Part shown: one piece after another, positions 9,194-20,143 of the stretch
How positions within the stretch are numbered: the first letter of the stretch is position 1
How the letters are laid out: each line of letters starts with the position of its first letter
Assembly: GCF_037893015.1 (NCBI RefSeq)
Contig: NC_133662.1
Span: 273,727,214 to 273,791,213 of the forward strand
Direction: 5' to 3'
Source: Macrotis lagotis
Lineage: Eukaryota > Chordata > Mammalia > Peramelemorphia > Peramelidae
Length of the DNA: 64,000 bases
Position numbers and translations under genes: made by a program
The notes under the pieces: model-generated
Seen by the model: the letters and a program-made list of their open reading frames with translations, nothing else
Told to the model about the DNA's origin: nothing
The model's database searches: none

Positions 9194-10876
9194 ATGGAGA
9201 ATTCCCGCGGAATGAAGCCCACTGGGCAATCGTCGGCTCTGCCGGAAAACTGGGAGTTTGCCGCCAGCTGGGATGGCCATGGAAGCAAGGCCCAACTTGG
9301 TGAGGGCCGTGGAGCAGTAGGGCTTGCTGGGGATAGCTGCTTGGATGCCCTAGCTCGGAAGTGGGAAAAGCGAGGTTCCCTGGCTCCCGCCCCGAACGAC
9401 CAGCACAGAAAGCAGAAGAACGTGGCTTGTCTGGAACCGGAGAGGCGGAAAGGGGAAAAGGCGAAGACCAAGTCCTGCCAGACCCGGGATGGAGGCCACG
9501 TCACCTTGGAATTCGAGGAGCCAGGGACCTTTCCCTCGGAAATCCCTGTCATGAACCAGCTTAGGACCTACATGATCCCACTGTGCCCTGCCCCTGGCAA
9601 GGAAGGCGGGAGCTCTGGCCACTGGCACGCCGGGCACACTGCCCGCCTGAGGTATGCAGCCCCAGGCGAAGTGGAAGGCGGACTTGGGCCGATTTTCAGC
9701 CTTGGCGACTTGAAGCGACCGAGAGAAGATGCCCACCTTGCCCTTCCCTTGTCGGCCCTGAGGGAGGAAGAGCCGCCCGAGGCCGTCAGGGGCAACAAGA
9801 ACACAGTCCTCAGAAAGGACGAGCCAGCCCAGAGGCAGGGAAAGCCTTGGCGTGGGACGAAGCCCTCAGGGTGCCCCGCTCAGCTAGTGGGGAAACCGAC
9901 CATTGCCAAGAGGCCACAGAGAAAAAGCCGAGCTGAGCCCACGGCAGAGACCTGGAGGGAGCCCCGGACCTCCCTGGGCATGCATATGCTGCAGTCAGTG
10001 CAGGTGTTTCATGCCCTGGGCAGGAAGCATGAGATGGCGGCCGGTTCTGGCCGAATCTCTCAGCCGGCTCCCAAGAGGCCAGGCCGGTCGGGATCAGCGG
10101 CGGAAGACCTGAAAGCGGGCCTGGAAGGCTCTCGCCTCCCCCCTCTCCTTTCTCCCTCCCGGGCGGTGGGGCGGGCCCAGGGTCCCGGAGTCGCCCAAAA
10201 CGGCATGAACCGAATGGACGCGGGGCTGCGGCAGCAGCCCTTGGGGAAAGAAGGCGAGAGGCCCTACAAGGCTCAAGCTGTGCCAGAAAGCAAAGCGGCC
10301 TTCCAGAAGGCAAAGCGGAAATGGAGCGACCCCGAGCCGAGTCACCAAGTCTGCAAGAAGGCCCGGAGCTCCTTGGGCCCCATCCTGCTGGAGTCGGGCC
10401 AAGTGATTCCTCCCAGGAGCCACAAGAAGCCCGGCTGTCTGCAAGGTGCCCAGCTAGCTCGCCAGAGCCAAGGGCCCGTGCAAATACCGGCAGAAGGCCA
10501 AGGTGCGACGACCCAGCCGCAGGCTCCGCTCCGCTTCCCACCGGAGCTCCGACCCGTGGCCCAGTCCCACATCCACCTTCAGCGACAGCGCCATCTCCAA
10601 CCCCAATCGCAAGCCCTGCCCCGGCCGGGGTCGCAGGCTCAGTGCCATCGCCAGGCCCCATTCGACCGGGAAGCTTTGTGCTTGCAGCCGATCCCTGGCC
10701 TTACCATATCGAAGCCTATCTCCGAAGAGCAGAGACCTGAGCGAGAAGCCATGAAAAGGCAGGCCCAGCTGGAGCGGCAGAAGGCTGCCCAATACACGTC
10801 CGCGGGCAAGAGGGACTTTTTCCGGCAGCGGCAAAAGGACCTGGAAATCGCCAACTTCTATGGTTACATGTTCTAA
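9194..10876 (+). CDS. Macrosatellite ORF-2, 560-aa basic protein (possible C2orf78/DUF4629 relative)
   Basis: An intact intronless frame. I start at the ATG at 9194 rather than the GTG before it: it is the first ATG after the TATA box and has G at -3 and +4. The protein is rich in Lys/Arg, Pro, Gln and Gly, with no signal peptide or membrane segment, and is probably largely disordered and nuclear. Visible parts: DALARKWEKR (51-60), basic KRPQRKSR (239-246), LQSVQVFHALGRK (266-278), and a bipartite basic cluster KAKRKW...CKKAR (372-391). Then follows a Gln/Pro-rich tract (about 420-490) and a charged helix-like C terminus, EREAMKRQAQLERQKAAQ to NFYGYMF (516-560). The HALG motif and C-terminal block recall C2orf78/DUF4629 proteins, from memory and unverified; no biochemical role is known for that family. 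Function is unassigned. H264, T92, E116 and A15 distinguish this copy. Confidence 0.8.
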   Translation: MENSRGMKPTGQSSALPENWEFAASWDGHGSKAQLGEGRGAVGLAGDSCLDALARKWEKRGSLAPAPNDQHRKQKNVACLEPERRKGEKAKTKSCQTRDGGHVTLEFEEPGTFPSEIPVMNQLRTYMIPLCPAPGKEGGSSGHWHAGHTARLRYAAPGEVEGGLGPIFSLGDLKRPREDAHLALPLSALREEEPPEAVRGNKNTVLRKDEPAQRQGKPWRGTKPSGCPAQLVGKPTIAKRPQRKSRAEPTAETWREPRTSLGMHMLQSVQVFHALGRKHEMAAGSGRISQPAPKRPGRSGSAAEDLKAGLEGSRLPPLLSPSRAVGRAQGPGVAQNGMNRMDAGLRQQPLGKEGERPYKAQAVPESKAAFQKAKRKWSDPEPSHQVCKKARSSLGPILLESGQVIPPRSHKKPGCLQGAQLARQSQGPVQIPAEGQGATTQPQAPLRFPPELRPVAQSHIHLQRQRHLQPQSQALPRPGSQAQCHRQAPFDREALCLQPIPGLTISKPISEEQRPEREAMKRQAQLERQKAAQYTSAGKRDFFRQRQKDLEIANFYGYMF

Positions 10877-10985
10877 GCAGATCAGCTAGGATTCTTGGAG
10901 CCTCGGGGCACCAAGTACTTAGTATGGAAAGCAAAGTGAAATCTATGAATATTTCTTCCCTCCCCCCTCCCCCGTCCCCTTTTAG

Positions 10986-11219
10986 CGCGAGTGCCCATTG
11001 GCGAAGGCCAAGATGAAACTTTTCCAACCTGTCAGTCGGTGGGTGCCAAAGCTGTGGCGATGGTCAGCGCTGCTGTCTGCACTTTGGGATTCAGGAAGAG
11101 CGGTCAGATGCGTCAGGAAGTCAGGAATCGCCCCCTTGAGAGAAATGCCACCAGCACTTCAGAGTGGATGGGATCCTGAACTTTGCCAGGTGGTGGGGAG
11201 CCGTGTCTGGGGGGGCAAG
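10986..11219 (+). other. Splice-bounded exon-like segment, unit 2
   Basis: Same 234 nt with intact CCCCTTTTAG acceptor and CAAG|GTAAGAG donor. Confidence 0.4.
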
Positions 11220-11386
11220 GTAAGAGCGCTTGATTCCTTCAGGGGGGTAGACCAGCTTGCCTCAGCATGACCACTGACTGACTTCTTTTGGAAAACGCCT
11301 CTTTCCCACCGGGGCTATCTTGGAGTCTGGCTCAGCGTTGGAAATCTCACTGCTTGCTGCCTTGTAAGCTCTGACCGTTCAGTGCG

Positions 11387-11388
<2 letters not shown>

Positions 11389-11451
<63 letters not shown>

Positions 11452-11588
11452 GAGACAGAGAGACAGAGTCAGAGAGAGACACAGAGAGAAAGAGAGACAG
11501 AGAGAGACAAAGAGAGAGAGAGAGGGAGACAGAGAGGCAGAAACAGACAGACAGACAGAGACAGAGTCAGAGACAGACAAAGAGAGAG
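11389..11588 (+). repeat. (GA)n/(GACA)n microsatellite, unit 2
   Basis: Longer pure GA tract than unit 1 and a shorter mixed part. Confidence 0.95.
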
Positions 11589-12034
11589 CAAAGGGTGCTT
11601 TTCCCTGCCGGCTATGTATTACATCACGAAGAATCAGCTTGAGGCTTTTCTACTGTGTTTCCTTGGCTTTGCCTTATGTAGAATATTTCTCCAATGAGAA
11701 AGGCGTCAGTAAAGGTAGGGAGCATGGTACAAGAAGCTAAGTTCTGTCTTCTTCCCCCTCGGCAATTGTAGTCTTGCCTACAAGAGAGGAAATATTCCGA
11801 GAAGTATTCGCTGGGTCCCACTGGCCTCTCGCTTTTCCTTCCCATTTTCGTCTCCCATCTACAACCGGACCCAATAGTAAATGTCTTGGCCTCACACTCA
11901 AAGCTGAGCTTTCTTTCTCAACGCCCCACCACACCCCCGCCCGCAGGAATCCGGCAGCGCACCTGGATCCTGATTTGGCCAGAATCATTCCAGACCCCCT
12001 GCTGAGACGGGAAGCTCCTGGCAATTGCCTCAAA

Positions 12035-12209
12035 GTCGTTGTTTTTTTTTGCTTGTATTAGTTTTAGGTTTCTGCAAGGCAAATGGGGTTAAGTGGCTTG
12101 TGCAAAGCCACACAGCTATGTAATTCTTGACTGTCTGAGACCGGATTTTCACCCAAGTACTCCCGACTCCAAGGCCGGTGCTCTATCCGCTATGCCACCT
12201 AGCCGTCCC
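12035..12209 (-). mobile_element. WSINE1-type SINE, unit 2
   Basis: Exact TGCCTCAAA target-site duplication on both sides (12026-12034 and 12210-12218). Orthologous to the insertion at 8347. Confidence 0.9.
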
Positions 12210-12732
12210 TGCCTCAAATTCTAAACCCCAACTCTGCCCCGCCCCGCCCTGCCCTGCTATGCTCTCCTCCACGAACACTCTTGTTTCCTGATGGATGCTG
12301 TTGTTCCGGGCCCTGTCGTGATCGGAAATGTCTCTGAAATTCTCCCTTTTCTACTTGCTCCTCGGCCGTATGTCACCCAAGATTATTTCGGATTCCACTG
12401 CTGCTGTCTCGCCTCTTGATCATCTAAGGATTCTGCCAATCATTCTCCCGTCCCCCACTGCCTGCCTCCCAGCACACCTGGACACATCCATACTGCCTCT
12501 CTGTCCTCTTTGCCGTAGCTTCTGCCATGCCCGAGAAGAGGTACATCTGCTCTGATGATTTCCTTCTTTCTCTCTGATTCCCGGCTGCTTCTGGGTCCCA
12601 GAATGGATTTTGATCTTTTCGACTCGGCCACAAGCCTCGAGAGGTTCGCGTAGGTCACATTCGACGCAGCGGCAAGCCGGCTTTCTTCCTGGACGGTCTT
12701 TTACCCTTGTTGACTTCAAGGAGCATCTTGGC

Positions 12733-12763
12733 TCCACCCCTCGCCGTCCCGGTTCTATATAAG
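12733..12763 (+). promoter_or_regulatory. TATA promoter of ORF-3
   Basis: TATATAAG at 12756-12763 with the CACCC-type box upstream; 126 nt from TATA to ATG, as for ORF-2. Confidence 0.75.
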
Positions 12764-12881
12764 ACGCTGGGCCCGCCAAAGGGAGCTAGCTCGTCCGAGA
12801 AGGAGCAGTGTCTGGAAGCGCCCCGTCTCACGGAATTTCTGGACGCCTCTTTGCCCCCTCTGGGTACCGACCCTCTCGGTG

Positions 12882-14564
12882 ATGGAGAATTCCCGCGGAA
12901 TGAAGCCCACTGGGCAATCGTCGTCTCTGCCGGAAAACTGGGAGTTTGCCGCCAGCTGGGATGGCCATGGAAGCAAGGCCCAACTTGGTGAGGGCCGTGG
13001 AGCAGTAGGGCTTGCTGGGGATAGCTGCTTGGATGCCCTAGCTCGGAAGTGGGAAAAGCGAGGTTCCCTGGCTCCCGCCCCGAACGACCAGCACAGAAAG
13101 CAGAAGAACGTGGCTTGTCTGGAACCGGAGAGGCGGAAAGGGGAAAAGGCGAAGGCCAAGTCCTGCCAGACCCGGGATGGAGGCCACGTCACCTTGGAAT
13201 TCGAGGAGCCAGGGACCTTTCCCTCGGAAATCCCTGTCATGAACCAGCTTAGGACCTACATGATCCCACTGTGCCCTGCCCCTGGCAAGGAAGGCGGGAG
13301 CTCTGGCCACTGGCACGCCGGGCACACTGCCCGCCTGAGGTATGCAGCCCCAGGCGAAGTGGAAGGCGGACTTGGGCCGATTTTCAGCCTTGGCGACTTG
13401 AAGCGACCGAGAGAAGATGCCCACCTTGCCCTTCCCTTGTCGGCCCTGAGGGAGGAAGAGCCGCCCGAGGCCGTCAGGGGCAACAAGAACACAGTCCTCA
13501 GAAAGGACGAGCCAGCCCAGAGGCAGGGAAAGCCTTGGCGTGGGACGAAGCCCTCAGGGTGCCCCGCTCAGCTAGTGGGGAAACCGACCATTGCCAAGAG
13601 GCCACAGAGAAAAAGCCGAGCTGAGCCCACGGCAGAGACCTGGAGGGAGCCCCGGACCTCCCTGGGCATGCAGATGCTGCAGTCAGTGCAGGTGTTTCAT
13701 GCCCTGGGCAGGAAGCATGAGATGGCGGCCGGTTCTGGCCGAATCTCTCAGCCGGCTCCCAAGAGGCCAGGCCGGTCGGGATCAGCGGCGGAAGACCTGA
13801 AAGCGGGCCTGGAAGGCTCTCGCCTCCCCCCTCTCCTTTCTCCCTCCCGGGCGGTGGGGCGGGCCCAGGGTCCCGGAGTCGCCCAAAACGGCATGAACCG
13901 AATGGACGCGGGGCTGCGGCAGCAGCCCTTGGGGAAAGAAGGCGAGAGGCCCTACAAGGCCCAAGCTGTGCCAGAAAGCAAAGCGGCCTTCCAGAAGGCA
14001 AAGCGGAAATGGAGCGACCCCGAGCCGAGTCACCAAGTCTGCAAGAAGGCCCGGAGCTCCTTGGGCCCCATCCTGCTGGAGTCGGGCCAAGTGATTCCTC
14101 CCAGGAGCCACAAGAAGCCCGGCTGTCTCCAAGGTGCCCAGCTAGCTCGCCAGAGCCAAGGGCCCGTGCAAATCCCGGCAGAAGGCCAAGGTGCGACGAC
14201 CCAGCCGCAGCCTCCGCTCCGCTTCCCACCGGAGCTCCGACCCGTGGCCCAGTCCCACATCCACCTTCAGCGACAGCGCCATCTCCAACCCCAATCGCAA
14301 GCCCTGCCCCGGCCGGGGTCGCAGGCTCAGTGCCATCGCCAGGCCCCATTCGACCGGGAAGCTTTGTGCTTGCAGCCGATCCCTGGCCTTACCGTATCGA
14401 AGCCTATCTCCGAAGAGCAGAGACCTGAGCGAGAAGCCATGAAAAGGCAGGCCCAGCTGGAGCGGCAGAAGGCTGCCCAATACACGTCCGCGGGCAAGAG
14501 GGACTTTTTCCGGCAGCGGCAAAAGGACCTGGAAATCGCCAACTTCTATGGTTACATGTTCTAA
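12882..14564 (+). CDS. Macrosatellite ORF-3, 560-aa basic protein
   Basis: A second intact copy with the same length, start context and domain order as ORF-2. Replacement differences from ORF-2 that I can pick out are S15, A92, Q264, P444 and V505. None touches the basic clusters or the last 50 residues. The leader and TATA spacing are unchanged, so this copy is as likely to be expressed as ORF-2. Its upstream spacer (S2) and downstream spacer (S3) belong to different spacer subtypes, so exchange between units has shuffled them. Function is unassigned, as for ORF-2. Confidence 0.8.
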   Translation: MENSRGMKPTGQSSSLPENWEFAASWDGHGSKAQLGEGRGAVGLAGDSCLDALARKWEKRGSLAPAPNDQHRKQKNVACLEPERRKGEKAKAKSCQTRDGGHVTLEFEEPGTFPSEIPVMNQLRTYMIPLCPAPGKEGGSSGHWHAGHTARLRYAAPGEVEGGLGPIFSLGDLKRPREDAHLALPLSALREEEPPEAVRGNKNTVLRKDEPAQRQGKPWRGTKPSGCPAQLVGKPTIAKRPQRKSRAEPTAETWREPRTSLGMQMLQSVQVFHALGRKHEMAAGSGRISQPAPKRPGRSGSAAEDLKAGLEGSRLPPLLSPSRAVGRAQGPGVAQNGMNRMDAGLRQQPLGKEGERPYKAQAVPESKAAFQKAKRKWSDPEPSHQVCKKARSSLGPILLESGQVIPPRSHKKPGCLQGAQLARQSQGPVQIPAEGQGATTQPQPPLRFPPELRPVAQSHIHLQRQRHLQPQSQALPRPGSQAQCHRQAPFDREALCLQPIPGLTVSKPISEEQRPEREAMKRQAQLERQKAAQYTSAGKRDFFRQRQKDLEIANFYGYMF

Positions 14565-14673
14565 GCAGATCAGCTAGGATTCTTGGAGCCTCGGGGCACC
14601 AAGTACTTAGTATGGAAAGCAAAGTGAAACCTATGAATATTTCTTCCCTCCCCCCTCCCCCGTCCCCTTTTAG

Positions 14674-14907
14674 CGCCAGTGCCCATTGCCGAAGGCCAAG
14701 ATGAAACTTTTCCAACCTGTCAGTCGGTGGGTGCCAAAGCTGTGGCGATGGTCAGCGCTGCTGTCTGCACTTTGGGATTCAGGAAGAGCGGTCAGATGCG
14801 TCAGGAAGTCAGGAATCGCCCCCTTGAGAGAAATGCCACCAGCACTTCAGAGTGGATGGGATCCTGAACTTTGCCAGGTGGTGGGGAGCCGTGTCTGGGG
14901 GGGCAAG
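14674..14907 (+). other. Splice-bounded exon-like segment, unit 3
   Basis: Acceptor CCCCTTTTAG and donor CAAG|GTAAGAG both intact; begins CGCCAG rather than CGCGAG. Confidence 0.4.
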
Positions 14908-15074
14908 GTAAGAGCGCTTGATTCCTTCAGGGAGGTAGACCAGCTTGCCTCAGCATGACCACTGACTGACTTCTTTTGGAAAACGCCTCTTTCCCACCGG
15001 GGCTATCTTGGAGTCTGGCTCAGCGTTGGAAATCTCACTGCTTGCTGCCTTGTAAGCTCTGACCGTTCAGTGCG

Positions 15075-15076
<2 letters not shown>

Positions 15077-15151
<75 letters not shown>

Positions 15152-15300
15152 GAGACAGAGACAGAGAGAGATAGAGAGAGAGAGAGATAAAGAGAGAGAG
15201 AGACAGAGACAGAGAGAGACAAAGAGAGAGAGAGAGGGAGACAGAGAGGCAGAAACAGACAGACAGACAGAGACAGAGTCAGAGACAGACAAAGAGAGAG
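15077..15300 (+). repeat. (GA)n/(GACA)n microsatellite, unit 3
   Basis: Longest pure GA run of the five, with GATA interruptions not seen elsewhere in the array. Confidence 0.95.
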
Positions 15301-15746
15301 CAAAGGGTGCTTTTCCCTGCCGGCTATGTATTACATCACGAAGAATCAGCTTGAGGCTTTTCTACTGTGTTTCCTTGGCTTTGCCTTATGTAGAATATTT
15401 CTCCAATGAGAAAGGCGTCAGTAAAGGTAGGGAGCATGGTACAAGAAGCTAAGTTCTGTCTTCTTCCCCCTCGGCAATTGTAGTCTTGCCTACAAGAGAG
15501 GAAATATTCCGAGAAGTATTCGCTGGGTCCCACTGGCCTCTCGCTTTTCCTTCCCATTTTCGTCTCCCATCTACAACCGGACCCAATAGTAAATGTCTTG
15601 GCCTCACACTCAAAGCTGAGCTTTCTTTCTCAACGCCCCACCACACCCCCGCCCGCAGGAATCCGGCAGCGCACCTGGGTCCTGATTTGGCCAGAATCAT
15701 TCCAGACCCCCTGCTGAGACAGGAAGCTACTGGCAATTGCCTCAAA

Positions 15747-15921
15747 GTCTTTGTTTTTTTTTGCTTGTGTTAGTTTTAGGTTTCTGCAAGGTAAATGGGG
15801 TTAAGTGGCTTGTGCAAAGCCACACAGCTATGTAATTATTGACTGTCTGAGACCGGATTTTCACCCAAGTACTCCCGACTCCAAGGCCGGTGCTCTATCC
15901 ACTATGCCACCTAGCCGTCCC
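15747..15921 (-). mobile_element. WSINE1-type SINE, unit 3
   Basis: Left target site TGCCTCAAA, right TGCGTCAAA, sharing the right-side change with unit 1. Confidence 0.9.
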
Positions 15922-16444
15922 TGCGTCAAATTCTAAACCCCAGCTCTGCCCCGCCCCGCCCTGCCCTGCTATGCTCTCCTCCACGAACACTCTTGTTTCC
16001 TGATGGATGCTGTTGTTCCGGGCCCTGTCGTGATCGGAAATGTCTCTGAAATTCTCCCTTTTCTACTTGCTCCTCGGCCGTATGTCACCCAAGATTATTT
16101 CGGATTCCACTGCTGCTGTCTCGCCTCTTGATCATCTAAGGATTCTGCCAATCATTCTCCCGTCCCCCACTGCCTGCCTCCCAGCACACCTGGACACATC
16201 CATACTGCCTCTCTGTCCTCTTTGCCGTAGCTTCTGCCATGCCCGGGAAGAGGTACATCTGCTCTGATGATTTCCTTCTTTCTCTCTGATTCCCGGCTGC
16301 TTCTGGGTCCCAGAATGGATTTTGATCTTTTCGACTCGGCCACAAGCCTCGAGAGGTTCGCCTAGGTCACATTCGACGCAGCGGCAAGCCAGCTTTCTTC
16401 CTGGATGGTCTTTTACCCTTGTTGACTTCAAGGAGCATCTTGGC

Positions 16445-16475
16445 TCCACCCCTCGCCGTCCCGGTTCTATATAAG
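16445..16475 (+). promoter_or_regulatory. TATA promoter of ORF-4
   Basis: TATATAAG at 16468-16475, followed by CCGCT where the other units have ACGCT. Confidence 0.7.
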
Positions 16476-16593
16476 CCGCTGGGCCCGCCAAAGGGAGCTA
16501 GCTCGTCCGAGAAGGAGCAGTGTCTGGAAGCGCCCCGTCTCACGGAATTTCTGGACGCCTCTTTGCCCCCTCTGGGTACCGACCCTCTCGGTG

Positions 16594-18275
16594 ATGGAGA
16601 ATTCCCGCGGAATGAAGCCCACTGGGCAATCGTCGTCTCTGCCGGAAAACTGGGAGTTTGCCGCCAGCTGGGATGGCCATGGAAGCAAGGCCCAACTTGG
16701 TGAGGGCCGTGGAGCAGTAGGGCTTGCTGGGGATAGCTGCTTGGATGCCCTAGCTCGGAAGTGGGAAAAGCGAGGTTCCCTGGCTCCCGCCCCGAACGAC
16801 CAGCACAGAAAGCAGAAGAACGTGGCTTGTCTGGAACCGGAGAGGCGGAAAGGGGAAAAGGCGAAGGCCAAGTCCTGCCAGACCCGGGATGGAGGCCACG
16901 TCACCTTGGAATTCGAGGAGCCAGGGACCTTTCCCTCGGGAATCCCTGTCATGAACCAGCTTAGGACCTACATGATCCCACTGTGCCCTGCCCCTGGCAA
17001 GGAAGGCGGGAGCTCTGGCCACTGGCACGCCGGGCACACTGCCCGCCTGAGGTATGCAGCCCCAGGCGAAGTGGAAGGCGGACTTGGGCCGATTTTCAGC
17101 CTTGGCGACTTGAAGCGACCGAGAGAAGATGCCCACCTTGCCCTTCCCTTGTCGGCCCTGAGGGAGGAAGAGCCGCCCGAGGCCGTCAGGGGCAACAAGA
17201 ACACAGTCCTCAGAAAGGACGAGCCAGCCCAGAGGCAGGGAAAGCCTTGGCGTGGGACGAAGCCCTCAGGGTGCCCCGCTCAGCTAGTGGGGAAACCGAC
17301 CATTGCCAAGAGGCCACAGAGAAAAAGCCGAGCTGAGCCCACGGCAGAGACCTGGAGGGAGCCCCGGACCTCCCTGGGCATGCATATGCTGCAGTCAGTG
17401 CAGGTGTTTCATGCCCTGGGCAGGAAGCATGAGATGGCGGCCGGTTCTGGCCGAATCTCTCAGCCGGCTCCCAAGAGGCCAGGCCGGTCGGGATCAGCGG
17501 CGGAAGACCTGAAAGCGGGCCTGGAAGGCTCTCGCCTCCCCCCTCTCCTTTCTCCCTCCCGGGCGGTGGGGCGGGCCCAGGGTCCCGGAGTCGCCCAAAA
17601 CGGCATGAACCGAATGGACGCGGGGCTGCGGCAGCAGCCCTTGGGGATAGAAGGCGAGAGGCCCTACAAGGCCCAAGCTGTGCCAGAAAGCAAAGCGGCC
17701 TTCCAGAAGGCAAAGCGGAAATGGAGCGACCCCGAGCCGAGTCACCAAGTCTGCAAGAAGGCCCTAGCTCCTTGGGCCCCATCCTGCTGGAGTCGGGCCA
17801 AGTGATTCCTCCCAGGAGCCACAAGAAGCCCGGCTGTCTCCAAGGTGCCCAGCTAGCTTCGCAGAGCCAAGGGCCCTTGCAAATCCCGGCAGAAGGCCAA
17901 GGTGCGACGACCCAGCCGCAGCCTCCGCTCCGCTTCCCACCGGAGCTCCGACCCGTGGCCCAGTCCCACATCCACCTTCAGCGACAGCGCCATCTCCAAC
18001 CCCAATCGCAAGCCCTGCCCCGGCCGGGGTCGCAGGCTCAGTGCCATCGCCAGGCCCCATTCGACCGGGAAGCTTTGTGCTTGCAGCCGATCCCTGGCCT
18101 TACCATATCGAAGCCTATCTCCGAAGAGCAGAGACCTGAGCGAGAAGCCATGAAAAGGCAGGCCCAGCTGGAGCGGCAGAAGGCTGCCCAATACACGTCC
18201 GCGGGCAAGAGGGACTTTTTCCGGCAGCGGCAAAAGGACCGGGAAATCGCCAACTTCTATGGTTACATGTTCTAA
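16594..18275 (+). pseudogene. Macrosatellite ORF-4, frameshifted copy
   Basis: The promoter, leader and first 390 or so codons match the intact copies. Near 17765 the other units read GCCCGGAGCTCC and this one reads GCCCTAGCTCC, a net loss of one base. The frame then runs into a stop at 17803-17805 after 403 codons, losing the Gln/Pro tract and the C-terminal block. The remainder to NFYGYMF is still open in another frame up to 18275. Also distinctive are I352, G116 and H264, and a few changes just after the lesion (SQSQGPLQ). A shortened protein could still be made, but it would lack the family-like C terminus. The 3' splice-like donor of this unit is also lost. Confidence 0.8.
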
Positions 18276-18384
18276 GCAGATCAGCTAGGATTCTTGGAGC
18301 CTCGGGGCACCAAGTACTTAGTATGGAAAGCAAAGTGAAATCTATGAATATTTCTTCCCTCCCCCCTCCCCCGTCCCCTTTTAG

Positions 18385-18618
18385 CGCCAGTGCCCATTGG
18401 CGAAGGCCAAGATGAAACTTTTCCAACCTGTCAGTCGGTGGGTGCCAAAGCTGTGGCGATGGTCAGCGCTGCTGTCTGCACTTTGGGATTCAGGAAGAGC
18501 GGTCAGATGCGTCAGGAAGTCAGGAATCGCCCCCTTGAGAGAAATGCCACCAGCACTTCAGAGTGGATGGGATCCTGAACTTTGCCAGGTGGTGGGGAGC
18601 CGTGTCTGGGGGGGCAAG
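18385..18618 (+). other. Exon-like segment, unit 4, donor lost
   Basis: The acceptor is intact but the donor reads CAAGGGAAGAG instead of CAAGGTAAGAG, so the GT is gone. It lies behind the frameshifted ORF. Confidence 0.4.
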
Positions 18619-18787
18619 GGAAGAGCGCTTGATTCCTTCAGGGAGGTAGACCAGCTTGCCTCAGCATGACCACTGACTGACTTCTTTTGGAAAACGCCTC
18701 TTTCCCACCGGGGCTATCTTGGAGCCTGGCTCAGCGTTGGAAATCTCACTGCTTGCTGCCTTGTAAGCTCTGACCGTTCAGTGCGTG

Positions 18788-18802
18788 ATAGAGAGAGAGA
18801 GG

Positions 18803-18854
<52 letters not shown>

Positions 18855-18976
18855 GACAGAGAGAGACACAGAGAGAAAGAGAGACAGAGAGAGACAAAGA
18901 GAGAGAGAGAGGGAGACAGAGAGGCAGAAACAGACAGACAGACAGAGACAGAGTCAGAGAAAGACAAAGAGAGAGC
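18788..18976 (+). repeat. (GACA)n-rich microsatellite, unit 4
   Basis: A short GA part and an expanded GACA run (about 18813-18853), unlike the GA-dominated other units. Confidence 0.95.
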
Positions 18977-19421
18977 AAAGGGTGCTTTTCCCTGCCGGCT
19001 ATGTATTACATCACGAAGAATCAGCTTGAGGGTTTTCTACTGTGTTTCCTTGGCTTTGCCTTATGTAGAATATTTCTCCAATGAGAAAGGCGTCAGTAAA
19101 GGTAGGGAGCATGGTACAAGAAGCTAAGTTCTGTCTTCTTCCCCCTCGGCAATTGTAGTCTTGCCTACAAGAGAGGAAATATTCCGAGAAGTGTTCGCTG
19201 GGTCCCACTGGCCTCTCGCTTTTCCTTCCCATTTTCGTCTCCCATCTACAACCGGACCCAATAGTAAATGTCTTGGCCTCACACTCAAAGCTGAGCTTTC
19301 TTTCTCAACGCCCCACCACACCCCCGCCCGCAGGAATCCGGCAACGCACCTGGGTCCTGATTTGGCCAGAATCATTCCAGACCCCTTGCTGAGACGGGAA
19401 GCTCCTGGCAATTGCCTCAAA

Positions 19422-19589
19422 GTCTTTGTTTTTTTTGCTTGTATTAGTTTTAGGTTTCTGCAAGGCAAATGGGGTTCTTGTGCAAAGCCACAGAGCTATG
19501 TATTTCTTGACTGTCTGAGACCGGATTTTCACCCAAGTACTCCCGACTCCAAGGCCGGTGCTCTATCCACCATGCCACCTCGCCGTCCC
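19422..19589 (-). mobile_element. WSINE1-type SINE, unit 4, internally deleted
   Basis: Target site TGCCTCAAA on both sides. An internal loss of a few bases around GGGGTT, and CTCGCCG in place of CTAGCCG. Confidence 0.9.
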
Positions 19590-20112
19590 TGCCTCAAATT
19601 GTAAACCCGAACTCTGCCCCGCCCCGCCCTGCCCTGCTATGCTCTCCTTCACGAACACTCTTGTTTCCTGATGGATGCTGTTGTTCCGGGCCCTGTCGTG
19701 ATGGGAAATGTCTCTGAAATTCTCCCTTTTCTACTTGCTCCTCGGCCGTATGTCACCCAAGATTATTTCGGATTCCACTGCTGCTGTCTCGCCACTTGAT
19801 CATCTAAGGATTCTGCCAATCATTCTCCCGTCCCCCACTGCCTGCCTCCCAGCACACCTGGACACATCCATACTGCCTCTCTGTCCTCTTTGCCGTAGCT
19901 TCTGCCATGCCCGGGAAGAGGTACATCTGCTCTGATGATTTCCTTCTTTCTGTCTGATTCCCGGCTGCTTCTGGGTCCCAGAATGGATTTTGATCTTTTC
20001 GACTCGGCCACAAGCCTCGAGAGGTTCGCCTAGGTCACATTCGACGCAGCGGCAAGCCAGCTTTCTTCCTGGATGGTCTTTTACCCTTGTTGACTTCAAG
20101 GAGCATCTTGGC

Positions 20113-20143
20113 TCCACCCCTCGCCGTCCCGGTTCTATATAAG
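20113..20143 (+). promoter_or_regulatory. TATA promoter of ORF-5, shortened leader
   Basis: TATATAAG at 20136-20143. Fourteen bases around CAAAGGGAGCTAGC, present in the other units, are missing, so the TATA-to-ATG distance is 112 nt. The lost stretch would include or adjoin the likely start site. Confidence 0.7.

Larger units (their letters stand above)
10877..12881 (+). repeat. Macrosatellite spacer S2
   Basis: Spacer between ORF-2 and ORF-3. Its variants GAAGCTCCTGG, GGCAAATGGG and the AACTCTG form group it with S4, not with its neighbours S1 and S3. No plus-strand AATAAA or ATTAAA found in it. Confidence 0.8.
14565..16593 (+). repeat. Macrosatellite spacer S3
   Basis: Spacer between ORF-3 and ORF-4. 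It carries the S1-type diagnostic bases and the longest GA tract of the array. Confidence 0.8.

Noticed and set aside
9810-10661. Long minus-strand frame (283 codons) within ORF-2, repeated in the other units
   Set aside because: It lies wholly antisense to the 560-codon frame in very GC-rich DNA, where stops are rare, and has no promoter or start context of its own. Its repetition only mirrors the repetition of the unit.
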